From positions 1 to 64,000 of the forward strand of contig CAYNEI010000012.1 in NCBI GenBank assembly GCA_964396185.1: a DNA stretch of 64,000 nt. The letters are read 5' to 3'. The translations under genes were made by a program, and so were the position numbers. Below the pieces are notes generated by a model. The model saw only the letters and a program-made list of their open reading frames with translations. It was not told where the DNA came from and searched no databases. Source of the stretch: CAYNEI01 sp964396185. Lineage in GTDB: Archaea; Thermoplasmatota; SW-10-69-26. How positions within the stretch are numbered: position 1 is the first letter of the stretch; each line of letters opens with the position of its first letter. This document shows positions 16,149-24,687 of the stretch, one piece after another.

Positions 16149-17540
16149 ATGGATTTCGTCGATCGTGTCGAGGAACTCGGATCCCTTGAGGCGCTCCTGG
16201 AGCGAGACGAGCCTGCCCTCATCCGGCTCTACGGACGCCGGCGGCTGGGGAAAACCGAGCTCCTGCGTCGCCTGTGCGAGCAGCACGGTGGCCTGTACCT
16301 GCTCATCGACGACGCCGACCGACGCCAGCTCCTCGACTCGCTCTCCCAACAGGTGGCCAACGAGGCGGGGACGCTTCGGACACCTTACGGGGACTGGGAT
16401 GCGTTCTTTGAGCATCTCGGTCAGCTGCGCCCGCCCTTCGTGGTGTTCGACGAGTTCCAGCGCCTCGTCGAGAACGAGCAGCAAGCGGTGACGCGGCTCC
16501 AAGGTCACTGGGACCGACGGATGTCCGAGGAGGGCCCACCTGTGATCCTGTGTGGGTCCAGCGTGGGGATGATGCAGCGGATCACCGATCGGAAGCAGGG
16601 GCCGCTCTTCGGCCGGCTCACCGGCGACATGCACCTGGCGCCCTTCTCCTACGGAGCCGCCCGATTGCTCTATCCGGATTTGAACGAGGTCGAGCGGGTG
16701 CGCCGGTTCGCGGTGTTCGGAGGGACCCCCTACTACCATAGGTTCAGCGTCGGTGCAACGCTTGAGGACGCGGTGTCCAGGGCATTCCTGGAACCGACCG
16801 CCCCCTTGCAGGAGGAACCCCAATCGCTGCTGCAGCTCGAGCTCAAGCGTCCGACCCGGTACAACAGCATCCTGTACGAGATCGGCCACGGCACGCACCA
16901 CCTGCACGAGCTCGAGACCAAGGTCGGCGTCCCCAAGGGGGGTCTCAGCCCGTACCTGGAGGTCCTACGCCACGATCTGGACCTCATCGAGATGGAGGAC
17001 CCGGTGTGCGGGAAGAGGCGGAAGGCCCGCTACGTGTTCACCGACCCGTTCTTCGCCTTCTACTACCGGTTCATCTTCGGGGAGCGCCCCCGGCTCGAGC
17101 TTGGCAGACAGGATGCCGTCTGGCAGGACATCGAGGCGGAACTCGATGCACACATCGGCCTCCAGTTCGAGGAGGTCGCCAAGCAGGCCCTCATCATCGC
17201 CAACGGCACCGAGCTCGACGGCGTCCGAATCGAGTTCGATGCGATCGGGCGGTGGTGGAACCGCACCGGGGAGGAGCTCGACATCGTGGCCAAGGGCCCG
17301 GACGAGATCCTCGCTGGCGAGGTGAAGTGGTCCAAAGAGCCCGTCGGACCCGATCTCGTCCACGACCTCTTGCGCAAGGCCAGCCTGATGGAACGCACCG
17401 GAAGCCTCCCGATCCGCCCCCTGATCGTCGCGCGCGCTGGCCTCACAGCCGAGGCCATGGAGGTGGCAGAGCGGGAGCAGGCCATCGTGCTGGACCTCGA
17501 CGCCATCGCCAGGCTCAACGACGAGCGGTTCCCGGCGTGA
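16149..17540 (+). CDS. archaeal ATPase_2 / DUF234 protein
   Basis: A 463-residue P-loop ATPase of the archaeal ATP-binding family. It opens with FVDRVEELGSLEALLE, then Walker A YGRRRLGKTELL (about 28) and Walker B PFVVFDEFQRL (about 98). It continues into a winged helix (ELETKVGVPKGGLSPYLEVL) and a C-terminal DUF234 nuclease-like domain (EELDIVAKGPDEILAGEVKW, a PD-(D/E)XK pattern). Such genes are abundant in archaea, often near mobile DNA; their job is unclear. The upstream 60 bp are AT-rich (TTATTGAATAAT). Confidence 0.85.
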   Translation: MDFVDRVEELGSLEALLERDEPALIRLYGRRRLGKTELLRRLCEQHGGLYLLIDDADRRQLLDSLSQQVANEAGTLRTPYGDWDAFFEHLGQLRPPFVVFDEFQRLVENEQQAVTRLQGHWDRRMSEEGPPVILCGSSVGMMQRITDRKQGPLFGRLTGDMHLAPFSYGAARLLYPDLNEVERVRRFAVFGGTPYYHRFSVGATLEDAVSRAFLEPTAPLQEEPQSLLQLELKRPTRYNSILYEIGHGTHHLHELETKVGVPKGGLSPYLEVLRHDLDLIEMEDPVCGKRRKARYVFTDPFFAFYYRFIFGERPRLELGRQDAVWQDIEAELDAHIGLQFEEVAKQALIIANGTELDGVRIEFDAIGRWWNRTGEELDIVAKGPDEILAGEVKWSKEPVGPDLVHDLLRKASLMERTGSLPIRPLIVARAGLTAEAMEVAEREQAIVLDLDAIARLNDERFPA

Positions 17541-17706
17541 AGGTGAACCGGACCGGGCCCGGCGCGCAAGGGTCAGAACGTGTGCGGTCGGGACGATCGA
17601 GCTCTTCGAATGCGATGAGCATCGCGAGGCCATGTCGAGCGAGCCAACCCGGACCACTCCGGTTGCTTGAAGAGGCAAGCCCCACCTCCCGCGTCGAGGG
17701 CGTGGG

Positions 17707-17823
17707 ATGGTCCAGCTGCTCCGATCCGATTGTCTCCAGTGCGGCTTCGCGTTCCGCACGCGCGTGACCCGCTGCGAGAAGACATGCCCGAACTGCGGGT
17801 GGCGGCGGAGCTGTCACGATTAA
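17707..17823 (+). CDS. 38-residue CxxC zinc-ribbon miniprotein
   Basis: A short frame from ATG 17707 to TAA 17821 encoding a 38-residue protein with DCLQCGFAFRTR and KTCPNCGWRRSC. The two CxxCG knuckles form a textbook rubredoxin-type zinc ribbon. Hydrophobic and basic residues between the knuckles fit a folded domain. It is the only coding signal I see in the 430 bases between the DUF234 gene and the FG-GAP gene. No partner gene is evident. Confidence 0.6.
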   Translation: MVQLLRSDCLQCGFAFRTRVTRCEKTCPNCGWRRSCHD

Positions 17824-17970
17824 CGTCATCGGAGCACCGTACCCTAAGCCGCCAAGCGCCCCTGGCCGCCACGCCACCTCTGCTGGGGTGGTGGACCTCG
17901 CTCGATCACCGATCCGGGGACCGGTTGTGGGCCAGGGGCGTCTGGAACCAGCGGGGCTAGATGGCCGAAG

Positions 17971-19281
17971 TTAGCACTGCCCCAGTGTCCAGAGACCCAA
18001 GCCTAGCTCGCCACACTGGAACACGTACGCGCTGCCCGAGGACGAGCCCGCATCGTCATCCAGATAGGCGCCGACGAGTGCTGTGTCGCCGTCCAGCGCG
18101 ACGGAGACGCCGAAGCGGTCGAACGCGGCCGCATCGCTGGCGGTGAGCTTGGATTGCTCGGTCCACACGCCCGGTGCGGCCCGGGTGAACGTGTACGCGC
18201 TGCCCGACTGGGAGCCCGCGTCGTCGTCCAACCAGGCGCCGACGAGCGCTGTGTCCCCGTCCAGCGCGACGGAGACGCCGAAGCGGTCGAACCCAGCCGC
18301 ATCGCTGGCGGTGAGCTTGGCTTGCTCGGTCCACACGCCTGCTCCATCACGCGTGAAGACGTAGGCACTGCCCGAGTCGAGGCTCCCGTCGTCATCCCGA
18401 TGGGCGCCGACGAGCGCTGTATCGCCGTCCAGCGCGACAGAGGCGCCGAAGGAGTCACCTGTCTCGGCGTCGCTGGCGGTGAGCTTGGCTTGCTCGGTCC
18501 AAACGCCCGAGCCATCACGGATGAACGCGTACGCGCTTCCCGAGGCCGAGCCCGCATCGTCGTCGCCGGTGGCGCCGACGAGTGCTGTGTCGCCGTCCAG
18601 CGAGACGGACCCGCCGAACGCGTCGAACGCGGCCCCGTCGCTGGCGGTGAGCTTGGCTTGCTCGGTCCACACGCCAGGTGCGGACCGGATGAATACGTAC
18701 GCGCTGCCCGAGGCCGAGCCCGCGTCGTCGTCGCCGGTGGCGCCGACGAGTGCTGTGTCGCCGTCCAGCGAGACGGCGCCACCGAAGCGGTCGAGATCGG
18801 CCGCATCGCTGGCGGTGAGCTTGGCTTGCTCGGTCCAGGCGCCCGATCCATCACGGGTGAAGACGTATGCGCTGCCCGACTGGGAGCCCGCGTCGTCGTC
18901 GCCGCTGGCTCCGACGAGCGCAGTGTCGCCGTCCACCGAGACGGAGGCGCCGAAGAAGTCGCCTGCGTCGGCGTCGCTGGCGGTGAGCTTGGCTTGCTCG
19001 GTCCACACACCCGATGCGTCACTGGTGAACACATACGCGCTGCCTGAGAACGAGCCCGCGTCGTCGTTCCCGTGGCCGCCGACGAGCGCCGTATCCCCGT
19101 CCACCGAGACGGAGAAACCGAACAAGTCGGCTGCATCGGCGTCGCTTGCCGTGAGTTTGTCCTCGGTCACCAGAAGTTGCGCCGCCGCGGGTGCGGCGGC
19201 GAGCGTTGCTGCGAGCACGATGAGCGCGATCGGCGCGCGCCGTCGCGTGGGTCTCGGTGTGGGTGAAGAAGTTCCTGACAT
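17971..19281 (-). CDS. exported FG-GAP repeat protein
   Basis: A 436-residue protein from ATG 19281 (MSGTSSPTPRPTRRR). It has a signal or anchor segment (APIALIVLAATLAAAPAAA) followed by seven near-identical repeats of about 54-56 residues. Each repeat runs KLTASDA, DxFGxSVxxDGDTALVGA, DDDAGSxSGSAYVF, GVWTEQA. This is the FG-GAP repeat that builds integrin-alpha-like beta-propellers, and seven units make one closed propeller. Repeats are so alike in DNA that recent duplication or gene conversion is likely. It ends with a short Leu/Gly tail (GLGLWTLGQC). Likely cell-surface adhesion. Confidence 0.83.
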   Translation of the reverse strand: MSGTSSPTPRPTRRRAPIALIVLAATLAAAPAAAQLLVTEDKLTASDADAADLFGFSVSVDGDTALVGGHGNDDAGSFSGSAYVFTSDASGVWTEQAKLTASDADAGDFFGASVSVDGDTALVGASGDDDAGSQSGSAYVFTRDGSGAWTEQAKLTASDAADLDRFGGAVSLDGDTALVGATGDDDAGSASGSAYVFIRSAPGVWTEQAKLTASDGAAFDAFGGSVSLDGDTALVGATGDDDAGSASGSAYAFIRDGSGVWTEQAKLTASDAETGDSFGASVALDGDTALVGAHRDDDGSLDSGSAYVFTRDGAGVWTEQAKLTASDAAGFDRFGVSVALDGDTALVGAWLDDDAGSQSGSAYTFTRAAPGVWTEQSKLTASDAAAFDRFGVSVALDGDTALVGAYLDDDAGSSSGSAYVFQCGELGLGLWTLGQC

Positions 19282-19604
19282 GATCGTTGCCTCCCTGGGG
19301 CTGGTTAGAACGTGTCCCGCCTCGGTCCAGGCTAGGTCGCAACTGTACAAGGCTGTTCCCTACCCGCGCTGGGGACACCCGGCGCCACAGACGCTCCAAC
19401 GGCCGGTCCGTGTCCGGACTTCGCCGACAGCGTCTGCATGCTCGCCTGGCACCTGGCCAGACGTGCACCGGATCGAGCGTGGTGATCCGTTGCTGAGCGC
19501 ACCGGAAGCATGTCGCCCCCATCGGTAGTTCCACTCAACCCCCACCGGCCGCTTCATACCCTCAAGCCCCCTCGCAGCGCCCCCAGCTGGAGGATGCACT
19601 TCCC
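19282..19604. other. intergenic, possible extra CxxC frame only
   Basis: This 323-base space separates divergent genes. On the minus strand a frame starting at 19534 or 19519 reads TCFRCAQQ and then ACRRCRRS, resembling the zinc miniproteins elsewhere. It stays open far into the FG-GAP gene, so its end cannot be placed and I do not call it a gene. I see no other structure. Confidence 0.4.
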
Positions 19605-22349
19605 TTGGCCATGACGACCCCGTCCCAGAGCGAGCCTCCGAGCTCCGCGCCTGCTGACCTCGCCGAGCCCGCCGAGCCCGCCGACCTTGTCGACCCCCTC
19701 TTGCCGGCCAGCCACGGTCCATCGGCCGAAGGCCGGGGGTCTGGCCCCCGCGTCGAGCTGACACCGGAGCAGCGCGCCATCGTAGGCCATGACCACGGCC
19801 CCGCCGTCGTCTTCGCCGTGGCAGGCTCCGGCAAGACCACGGCCATGGTCCACCGCATCGAGCGGCTCGTGCGCGAGGGCGTCTTCGAGCCAACTCGCAT
19901 CCTGGCCACGTCGTTCAGCCGGGCTACCGTGGCCGATCTTGAGCACGCGCTGGCCCACTGGCCCCACTGCCAGGAGGTCGAGGTGCGCACGATCCACTCG
20001 CTGGCCCGGCGCATCCTCCAGCGCGCCAGCCAGCTCGGCGCCACCACCCGAAGCGGCTCCCCCATCCAGCTCGCCAACCCAGGCGCGGATGTGGGCATGG
20101 GCCAGCTCCCGCAGCGCATCCTCAGCCTGGCCCAGGCCATCGAGCGCAAGAGCGGCCGCTCGCACGCCGACGAGGTGGACGATGTGGACCGCCGCGACTT
20201 CCTGCGCTACGTGAGCGAGTGCAAGGGCAACCTGCGCTACGCCAGGCTGCGCGCCCTCGAGCTGCCTGATGAGGCCATGGCGCACGCCAGCCAGGCCGAC
20301 CCCCCTCCAGGCCATGCGTGGTACCTGGACCTCTACCGGACCTACGAGCAGGTCCGCCAGGACGAAGGCTGGACCACCTACGACGACCTGCTCGTCCAGG
20401 CCTGGGAGTGCCTGGTCCGCTACCCGGGTCTACGCGAGCAGGTGCAGGCATGGTTCGACTGCGTGGTCGTCGATGAGTTCCAGGACGTCAACCTCGCACA
20501 GCACCTCATCATGGACACCGTCGCGCGCCCGAGCCTGGACTACATGGTCGTAGGCGACGACGACCAGACGATCTACGAGTGGCGCGGTGCCCGGCCCGAG
20601 TTCATCCTCGACTTCGAGGACACCTACGAGGCCACCACGTACCGCATCCAGGACAACTTCCGCTGCAAGGCACCGCACATCGCGCTGGCCAACCGCATCA
20701 TCGCCCACAACCAACAGCGCATCCCGAAACGCCTCAGCCTCACCCAGGGCTTCGACGGAGAGCTCGACCTGGCACGCCACGAGAGCGAGTCCGAGCTGGG
20801 CCGCGCCGTCGTGGGGCAGGTCCAGGCCTACCTCGCCGAGGACCATGCCGAGCAAGCCGGCCGCTCCCTGTCCGACATCACGATCCTGCTGCGCCTGTAC
20901 GCCCAGTCGGCCTACATCGAGCACCACCTCATCGCCCAGGGCATCCCCTACGACATCACCGGCAGCGTGCCGTTCTACGAGCGCGGCGAGGTCACCGCGC
21001 TGACGGCGTATGCCGAGCTCGCCCGCATCGAGGCTGCACTGGCCATCGGCGAGCCACTCTCGCCTGGCCAGAAGCGCGCCCTTCCCCGTCTCTTGACCCG
21101 CGTGGCCAACAAGGCCGACCCCCCGCGCTACATCCCGCACGCCGTGGCCCGAGAGACCGCCCAGCTCGTGCTGGCCACCCGGACCCCCATCAGCCGGGCC
21201 ACGCGCCAGAACGGCCGCCAGTCCAAGGCCTGGATCGCCCGGGGACTTGAGCGCCTCGGCAAGGACATCGCGTGGCTGAGCCGACAGCTCGGCAAGCCCA
21301 ACCCAGCCAAGGTCCTGGAGAAGTTCGACAAGCGCATCGGCTACCGCGAGCACCTCAGGAACGCCAGCGGGTTCGAGGAGACCGGCGAAGGACGCGCCCG
21401 CAACGTCACAGCGCTCATCGACTACGCCGAGAACGCCAACAACCTGGAGCATCTGCTCCGGCAACTGGCCAACCTGAAGATCGCCCACGAGGCCACCAAG
21501 GACACCGGCGAGCGCCTGGACCTCCGCACGATCCACCGGGCCAAGGGCCTGGAGTGGCCCGTGGTCATCCTCCCGCACGTCAACGAGGGCACCCTCCCGT
21601 TCGCCCGCAGCTTCCAGGACCCAAGCAAGCTCGAGGAGGAGCGCAGGCTCCTGTACGTCGCGCTCACGCGGACCAAGCGCGCCGCGCACCTGCACGCCCT
21701 GGAGGACACGAAGCTCAGCCGGTTCCTGGAGGAGGCCGATCTCGAAGGGACGCTGGAGGCCGTCGCGGAGGCCAAGGGGCTGCTCGGCAAGGACCCGGCC
21801 GACTGGACCCAGCGGGAGGCGGTCACGGCCACCCGGCATGTGCATGGGCAGGGGAGCGGGCTTGGGCTAGAGCGCTACGTGGAGCGGTGGTGGGGGGTCG
21901 ATAAGGAGCAGCGGGAGGCGGCTCAAGCACAGATGGCCGAGGTGGTGGCGAAGGCAGAGGCGGAGGGGGTGCTGGAGGCGTTGCTACAACCTTCCACCGC
22001 GAAGACGCAGGGAGCGCGGAGGGGCGCGGAGCCGGAAGGAACCGCGGATGGAGGGTGCGGGGTGGGCCGGGGCTCAAAGGGTTCACCACAAGGGCACAAG
22101 GCCGGCCGGCAGGGCCGGAACCCAGACATCGACGAGGAGAAGGATGCCGGCGGCACCGATGGCGACAAGGCCTACGACGTCGAGGCGATCCGCGAGACGC
22201 ACGCGCAGGCGTATGCGCCTTGGACCGAGGAGAAGGACGCCGAGCTGCTCGGGCGGGTCGAGGCGGGCGAGAGCACCGCGGAGATCGCAGCGGCCATGGG
22301 ACGCACGGCGGGGGCGATCCGGAGCCGGGTGCGCAAGGTCGCGGGCTGA
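19605..22349 (+). CDS. UvrD/Rep-like superfamily 1 helicase with Myb-like C-terminal tail
   Basis: A 914-residue SF1A helicase. Walker A is FAVAGSGKTTAMV (about 66), Walker B CVVVDEFQDVN (about 288), motif III VGDDDQTIYEWRGA, motif IV QDNFRCK, motif V RTIHRAKGLEWPVV and motif VI EERRLLYVALTRTK. After the helicase core comes a low-complexity linker (about 785-860). The C-terminal unit WTEEKDAELLGRVEAGEST, ending AGAIRSRVRKVAG, is a Myb/SANT-like or HTH DNA-binding fold. UvrD-like enzymes unwind 3'-5' in repair or recombination. The linker DNA resembles the intergenic repeats. The stop codon overlaps the first unit of the downstream hairpin array. Confidence 0.88.
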   Translation: MAMTTPSQSEPPSSAPADLAEPAEPADLVDPLLPASHGPSAEGRGSGPRVELTPEQRAIVGHDHGPAVVFAVAGSGKTTAMVHRIERLVREGVFEPTRILATSFSRATVADLEHALAHWPHCQEVEVRTIHSLARRILQRASQLGATTRSGSPIQLANPGADVGMGQLPQRILSLAQAIERKSGRSHADEVDDVDRRDFLRYVSECKGNLRYARLRALELPDEAMAHASQADPPPGHAWYLDLYRTYEQVRQDEGWTTYDDLLVQAWECLVRYPGLREQVQAWFDCVVVDEFQDVNLAQHLIMDTVARPSLDYMVVGDDDQTIYEWRGARPEFILDFEDTYEATTYRIQDNFRCKAPHIALANRIIAHNQQRIPKRLSLTQGFDGELDLARHESESELGRAVVGQVQAYLAEDHAEQAGRSLSDITILLRLYAQSAYIEHHLIAQGIPYDITGSVPFYERGEVTALTAYAELARIEAALAIGEPLSPGQKRALPRLLTRVANKADPPRYIPHAVARETAQLVLATRTPISRATRQNGRQSKAWIARGLERLGKDIAWLSRQLGKPNPAKVLEKFDKRIGYREHLRNASGFEETGEGRARNVTALIDYAENANNLEHLLRQLANLKIAHEATKDTGERLDLRTIHRAKGLEWPVVILPHVNEGTLPFARSFQDPSKLEEERRLLYVALTRTKRAAHLHALEDTKLSRFLEEADLEGTLEAVAEAKGLLGKDPADWTQREAVTATRHVHGQGSGLGLERYVERWWGVDKEQREAAQAQMAEVVAKAEAEGVLEALLQPSTAKTQGARRGAEPEGTADGGCGVGRGSKGSPQGHKAGRQGRNPDIDEEKDAGGTDGDKAYDVEAIRETHAQAYAPWTEEKDAELLGRVEAGESTAEIAAAMGRTAGAIRSRVRKVAG
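21990..22125 (+). repeat. repeat-like purine-rich insert inside helicase linker
   Basis: The DNA encoding the helicase linker reads as purine-rich words (ACCGCGAAGACGCAGGGAGC, then GCGGAGGGGCGCGGAG). A second block, CACCACAAGGGCACAAGG, begins near 22084. It closely resembles the intergenic elements at 57802 and 60893. The encoded stretch is low-complexity and rich in Gly, Arg and Ala, which fits a spacer acquired by in-frame insertion. Inferred from resemblance only. Confidence 0.5.
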
Positions 22350-22625
22350 CATATTGAGTGTATTGGATGGAACCCAATACGTCGCGTTCCTGCGCAATTC
22401 TGGGCGTTTCGTTCCGCCCTGTCAGCGACATATTGGGGGTATTGGATGGAACCCAATACGTCGCGTTCCCCTGAGTTGACCCAGTCGATCCCGGTCTGCT
22501 CCGCGACATATTGGGTGTATTGGATGGAACCCAATACGTCGCGTTCCCCTGAGGTGACCCAGTTGATCCAGGTCTACTCCCCGACATATTGGGTGTATTG
22601 GGTGGGACTCAATACGTCGCTATGT
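22348..22625. repeat. four-unit hairpin repeat array, 78-79 bp period
   Basis: Four copies of a 43-bp unit lie at 22348-22390, 22427-22469, 22505-22547 and 22583-22625. Each contains GTATTGG-ATGGAAC-CCAATAC, a 7-bp hairpin. The last copy is degenerate, but its stem survives through a G-T pair. Intervening segments are 36, 35 and 35 bp. The second and third differ at only about 5 of 35 positions, so this is a tandem array rather than independent CRISPR spacers. The first unit begins at the G of the helicase stop codon. No cas-like gene is near. Confidence 0.85.
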
Positions 22626-22706
22626 GCATGAATCGCCAGTTTCACGCCCACCGCCGGTTGTTCAGGAAGGTCGATGAAGGGCGCAGCCTGATGGAGTGTT
22701 AGAATG

Positions 22707-22741
22707 ACTCCACGAAAAGTGGAGACTTTCAGAGTCTCCAT
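22707..22741. other. two mutually exclusive hairpins
   Basis: CTCCAC (22708-22713), GAAAA, GTGGAG (22719-22724) forms one stem. TGGAGACT (22720-22727), TTCAG, AGTCTCCA (22733-22740) forms another. They share the TGGAG segment, so only one can form at a time in RNA, as in an attenuator or a terminal structure of a small mobile element. The rest of 22626-22902 holds no gene that I can support. Confidence 0.5.
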
Positions 22742-22886
22742 TCCCGGCGTGCCTCCGGGGTTCCCACGTCTCTTCCACCACCGGCTCCAAGAGCTCGGCC
22801 CGCGAGCATGAGATAAGCCGAGGAGGTCGATCCGGAGCCGAGTGCGCAAGCTAGACTCATCGGCTCCATCAACGTCTTAGAAGCAA

Positions 22887-22893
22887 GAGGAGA
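22887..22893 (+). promoter_or_regulatory. Shine-Dalgarno-like site
   Basis: GAGGAGA lies 9 nt before ATG 22903. It is one of the few convincing ribosome-binding sites in a window where most first genes look leaderless, and it supports that start for the alpha/beta hydrolase. Confidence 0.55.
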
Positions 22894-22902
22894 TACCCGA
22901 GC

Positions 22903-23622
22903 ATGGCAACCGTCGTGCTCGTCCATGGCTCGTGTCACGGTGGGTGGGGCTGGCAGCGCGTGATCCCTCTGCTTGAGGAGGCCGGCCATGAGGTGTGGGC
23001 CCCGACGCTCACGGGGCTGGCCGAGCGCCGCCACCTGCTCACGCCGGACGTGGATCTGCGGATGCATACACGGGATGTGACCGAGCTGATGGGCTTCGAG
23101 GACCTCCAAGATGTGGTCCTGGTGGGCCACAGCTACGGCGGCATGGTCATCACCTCCGTGGCCGCCACCGAGCCATCGCGGGTCGCCCGCCGCGTCTACC
23201 TCGACGCCTACGTACCACGCAGCGGCGAGTCCGAGGTGGACCTCTGGCCCGAAGAATGGGTGACCGATCACAGCAAGGAGCTGAACAAGAAGCTCCCGGT
23301 GCGCGCGCCTCCGTCGGTCGAGCTGCTCGGCATCGATGACCCAGAGGATGCGGCGTGGGTCGAGTCCCGCATGACACCGCACCCGTTGAACACGTACACC
23401 CAACCGGTCCCCAAGGGTGCCGAAGCGGTTCCGGGGGCCTTCATCCACTGCACCACGGGGCCGCTCGTCGAGCTCTTCGGGAGATTCGCCCAGCGAGCGC
23501 GCGACGAGGGTTGGCCGGTCGAGGAGATCGCCACCGGGCACGAGGCCATGGTCACCGAGCCGGATCGGGTGGCAGGCCTGGTCGATGGGTGGGCCCACGG
23601 GCCGCCCGCCCCGAAGGCGTAG
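22903..23622 (+). CDS. alpha/beta hydrolase, esterase-like
   Basis: A 239-residue single-domain alpha/beta hydrolase. The oxyanion region is VLVHGSCHGGWGW (4-16), the nucleophile elbow GHSYGG (about 75-80), and the catalytic His lies in ATGHEAMV near residue 212. The HGxxHGGWxW start and compact length match the plant SABP2/methylesterase and bacterial EstC-like branch. These cleave small esters, though the natural substrate is unknown. The acid residue is probably the Asp in the LLGIDDPED region, but I cannot fix it. Confidence 0.85.
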   Translation: MATVVLVHGSCHGGWGWQRVIPLLEEAGHEVWAPTLTGLAERRHLLTPDVDLRMHTRDVTELMGFEDLQDVVLVGHSYGGMVITSVAATEPSRVARRVYLDAYVPRSGESEVDLWPEEWVTDHSKELNKKLPVRAPPSVELLGIDDPEDAAWVESRMTPHPLNTYTQPVPKGAEAVPGAFIHCTTGPLVELFGRFAQRARDEGWPVEEIATGHEAMVTEPDRVAGLVDGWAHGPPAPKA

Positions 23623-23695
23623 GCGATGGCGTAGACGATGGGTCGGCGGTAGCGTTGCCTGACCACAGAGCGCTTTTGTACCCACCGCCTGCTCC

Positions 23696-24481
23696 GTGGC
23701 CGAGGAGGCCGGGGCCGGAACCATGCGAGCCTACCAAGGTGAGATCGACTACGAGCGGTTGGGTGCGTACCTGCGCACCCTCTCCGTGCCCACGCGCATC
23801 CTGTTGCTCCAGAAGCTCCAGCATCCTCAGGCCCCCTCGGAGATCGAGCTGCCGCCCTTCCGCAAGCACCGGGACTGGCAGGAGGACCGCACCCTCTCCC
23901 GGCAAGCCGTCGAAGGCCACCTCAAGAAGCTCGAGGAGGTGGGTCTCGTGCGCTCCCGCGAGGGCGACCGGGAGGGCCAGCCCGTGCGCGAGTACCTGCT
24001 GGACAGCGCGCGGCTCTTCGTCATGGTGGACGAGCTACGGCGCCTCTCGCTGCTGCGTCCCGCGCCCAGCGTGGCCGGCGGCTGGGCTGGGGCCACCGGG
24101 GACATGCAGACCGTGGACCGCGACGGCGGGAGCTCGGCCGTCGAGCTCCCGGAGGGCCCAGCGCTCGTGCTGGTCAGTGGCCCGCTGGAGGGCACCGTGT
24201 TCCCCTTCGAGGGCGAGGGGCCCTGGGTGGTCGGGCGCTCGACGGCTGCTGCCGCCTCGATCTCGCATGACCCGTACGTCAGCGGGCAGAACGCGGAGGT
24301 CTGGCGCGGGGACGAGGGGACCGAGGAGGGCGGGGATGGGTGGTTCATCCGCGATCTGCCGTCGTCGAGCAACGGGACCGCGCTGAACTGGCGGCTGCTC
24401 GAGAAGGGGGAAGCTGCCCAGCTCAAGCCTGGTGATACCGTGGGTGTGGGCCGTTCTCTCCTGGTGTTCAGGCCCGGCTAG
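23696..24481 (+). CDS. winged-helix plus FHA domain protein
   Basis: A 261-residue two-domain protein. Residues 20-110 form an ArsR-like winged helix (LSVPTRILLLQKL, TLSRQAVEGHLKKLEEVGLV). Residues 150-260 form an FHA domain with GPWVVGRSTAAAASISHD and NGTALNWRLL, the conserved G-R, S-x-x-H and N-G positions that read phosphothreonine. Start GTG 23696, or ATG 23723. The next gene is a Ser/Thr kinase in the same direction, so this is a plausible phospho-controlled transcription regulator. A TTTTGTA element lies near 23673. Confidence 0.82.
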   Translation: MAEEAGAGTMRAYQGEIDYERLGAYLRTLSVPTRILLLQKLQHPQAPSEIELPPFRKHRDWQEDRTLSRQAVEGHLKKLEEVGLVRSREGDREGQPVREYLLDSARLFVMVDELRRLSLLRPAPSVAGGWAGATGDMQTVDRDGGSSAVELPEGPALVLVSGPLEGTVFPFEGEGPWVVGRSTAAAASISHDPYVSGQNAEVWRGDEGTEEGGDGWFIRDLPSSSNGTALNWRLLEKGEAAQLKPGDTVGVGRSLLVFRPG

Positions 24482-24687
24482 CGCTCCTTTTCCCATCGAC
24501 CACGAGCTACCCAAATCGAAGTACCTGCGGGGGGTTATGCCCGGCCGGAACGTCGAAAGACGTGGTGAGACCGATGGCAAGATCCCACGTCCACGAAGCA
24601 ACCCCCGGCAAGACAACTCCATGCGGAGGGACACGAAAGTTCATGCACCCCCAGGTCCCCTCCAGCGCGAGGAGGCTTGGCAAGTTC

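Noticed and set aside
20430..21845. 471-codon antisense frame across the helicase gene
   Set aside because: The plus strand carries all SF1 helicase motifs in order; the antisense product is low-complexity Val/Leu/Gly/Asp sequence without domains.
22348..22625. CRISPR array
   Set aside because: Repeat and spacer sizes fit, but spacers 2 and 3 are diverged copies (about 5 differences in 35), there are only four units, and no cas gene is nearby. Treated as a tandem hairpin array.
22446..22631. short frames reading through the hairpin array (repeated TYWVYWMEPNTS-type peptides)
   Set aside because: The peptide repeat only mirrors the DNA repeat. Spacers change frame composition and there is no start context.
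24562..24687. extra 42 N-terminal residues for the receptor-like kinase
   Set aside because: ATG 24688 directly precedes a good signal peptide; the upstream part is basic and would bury it.
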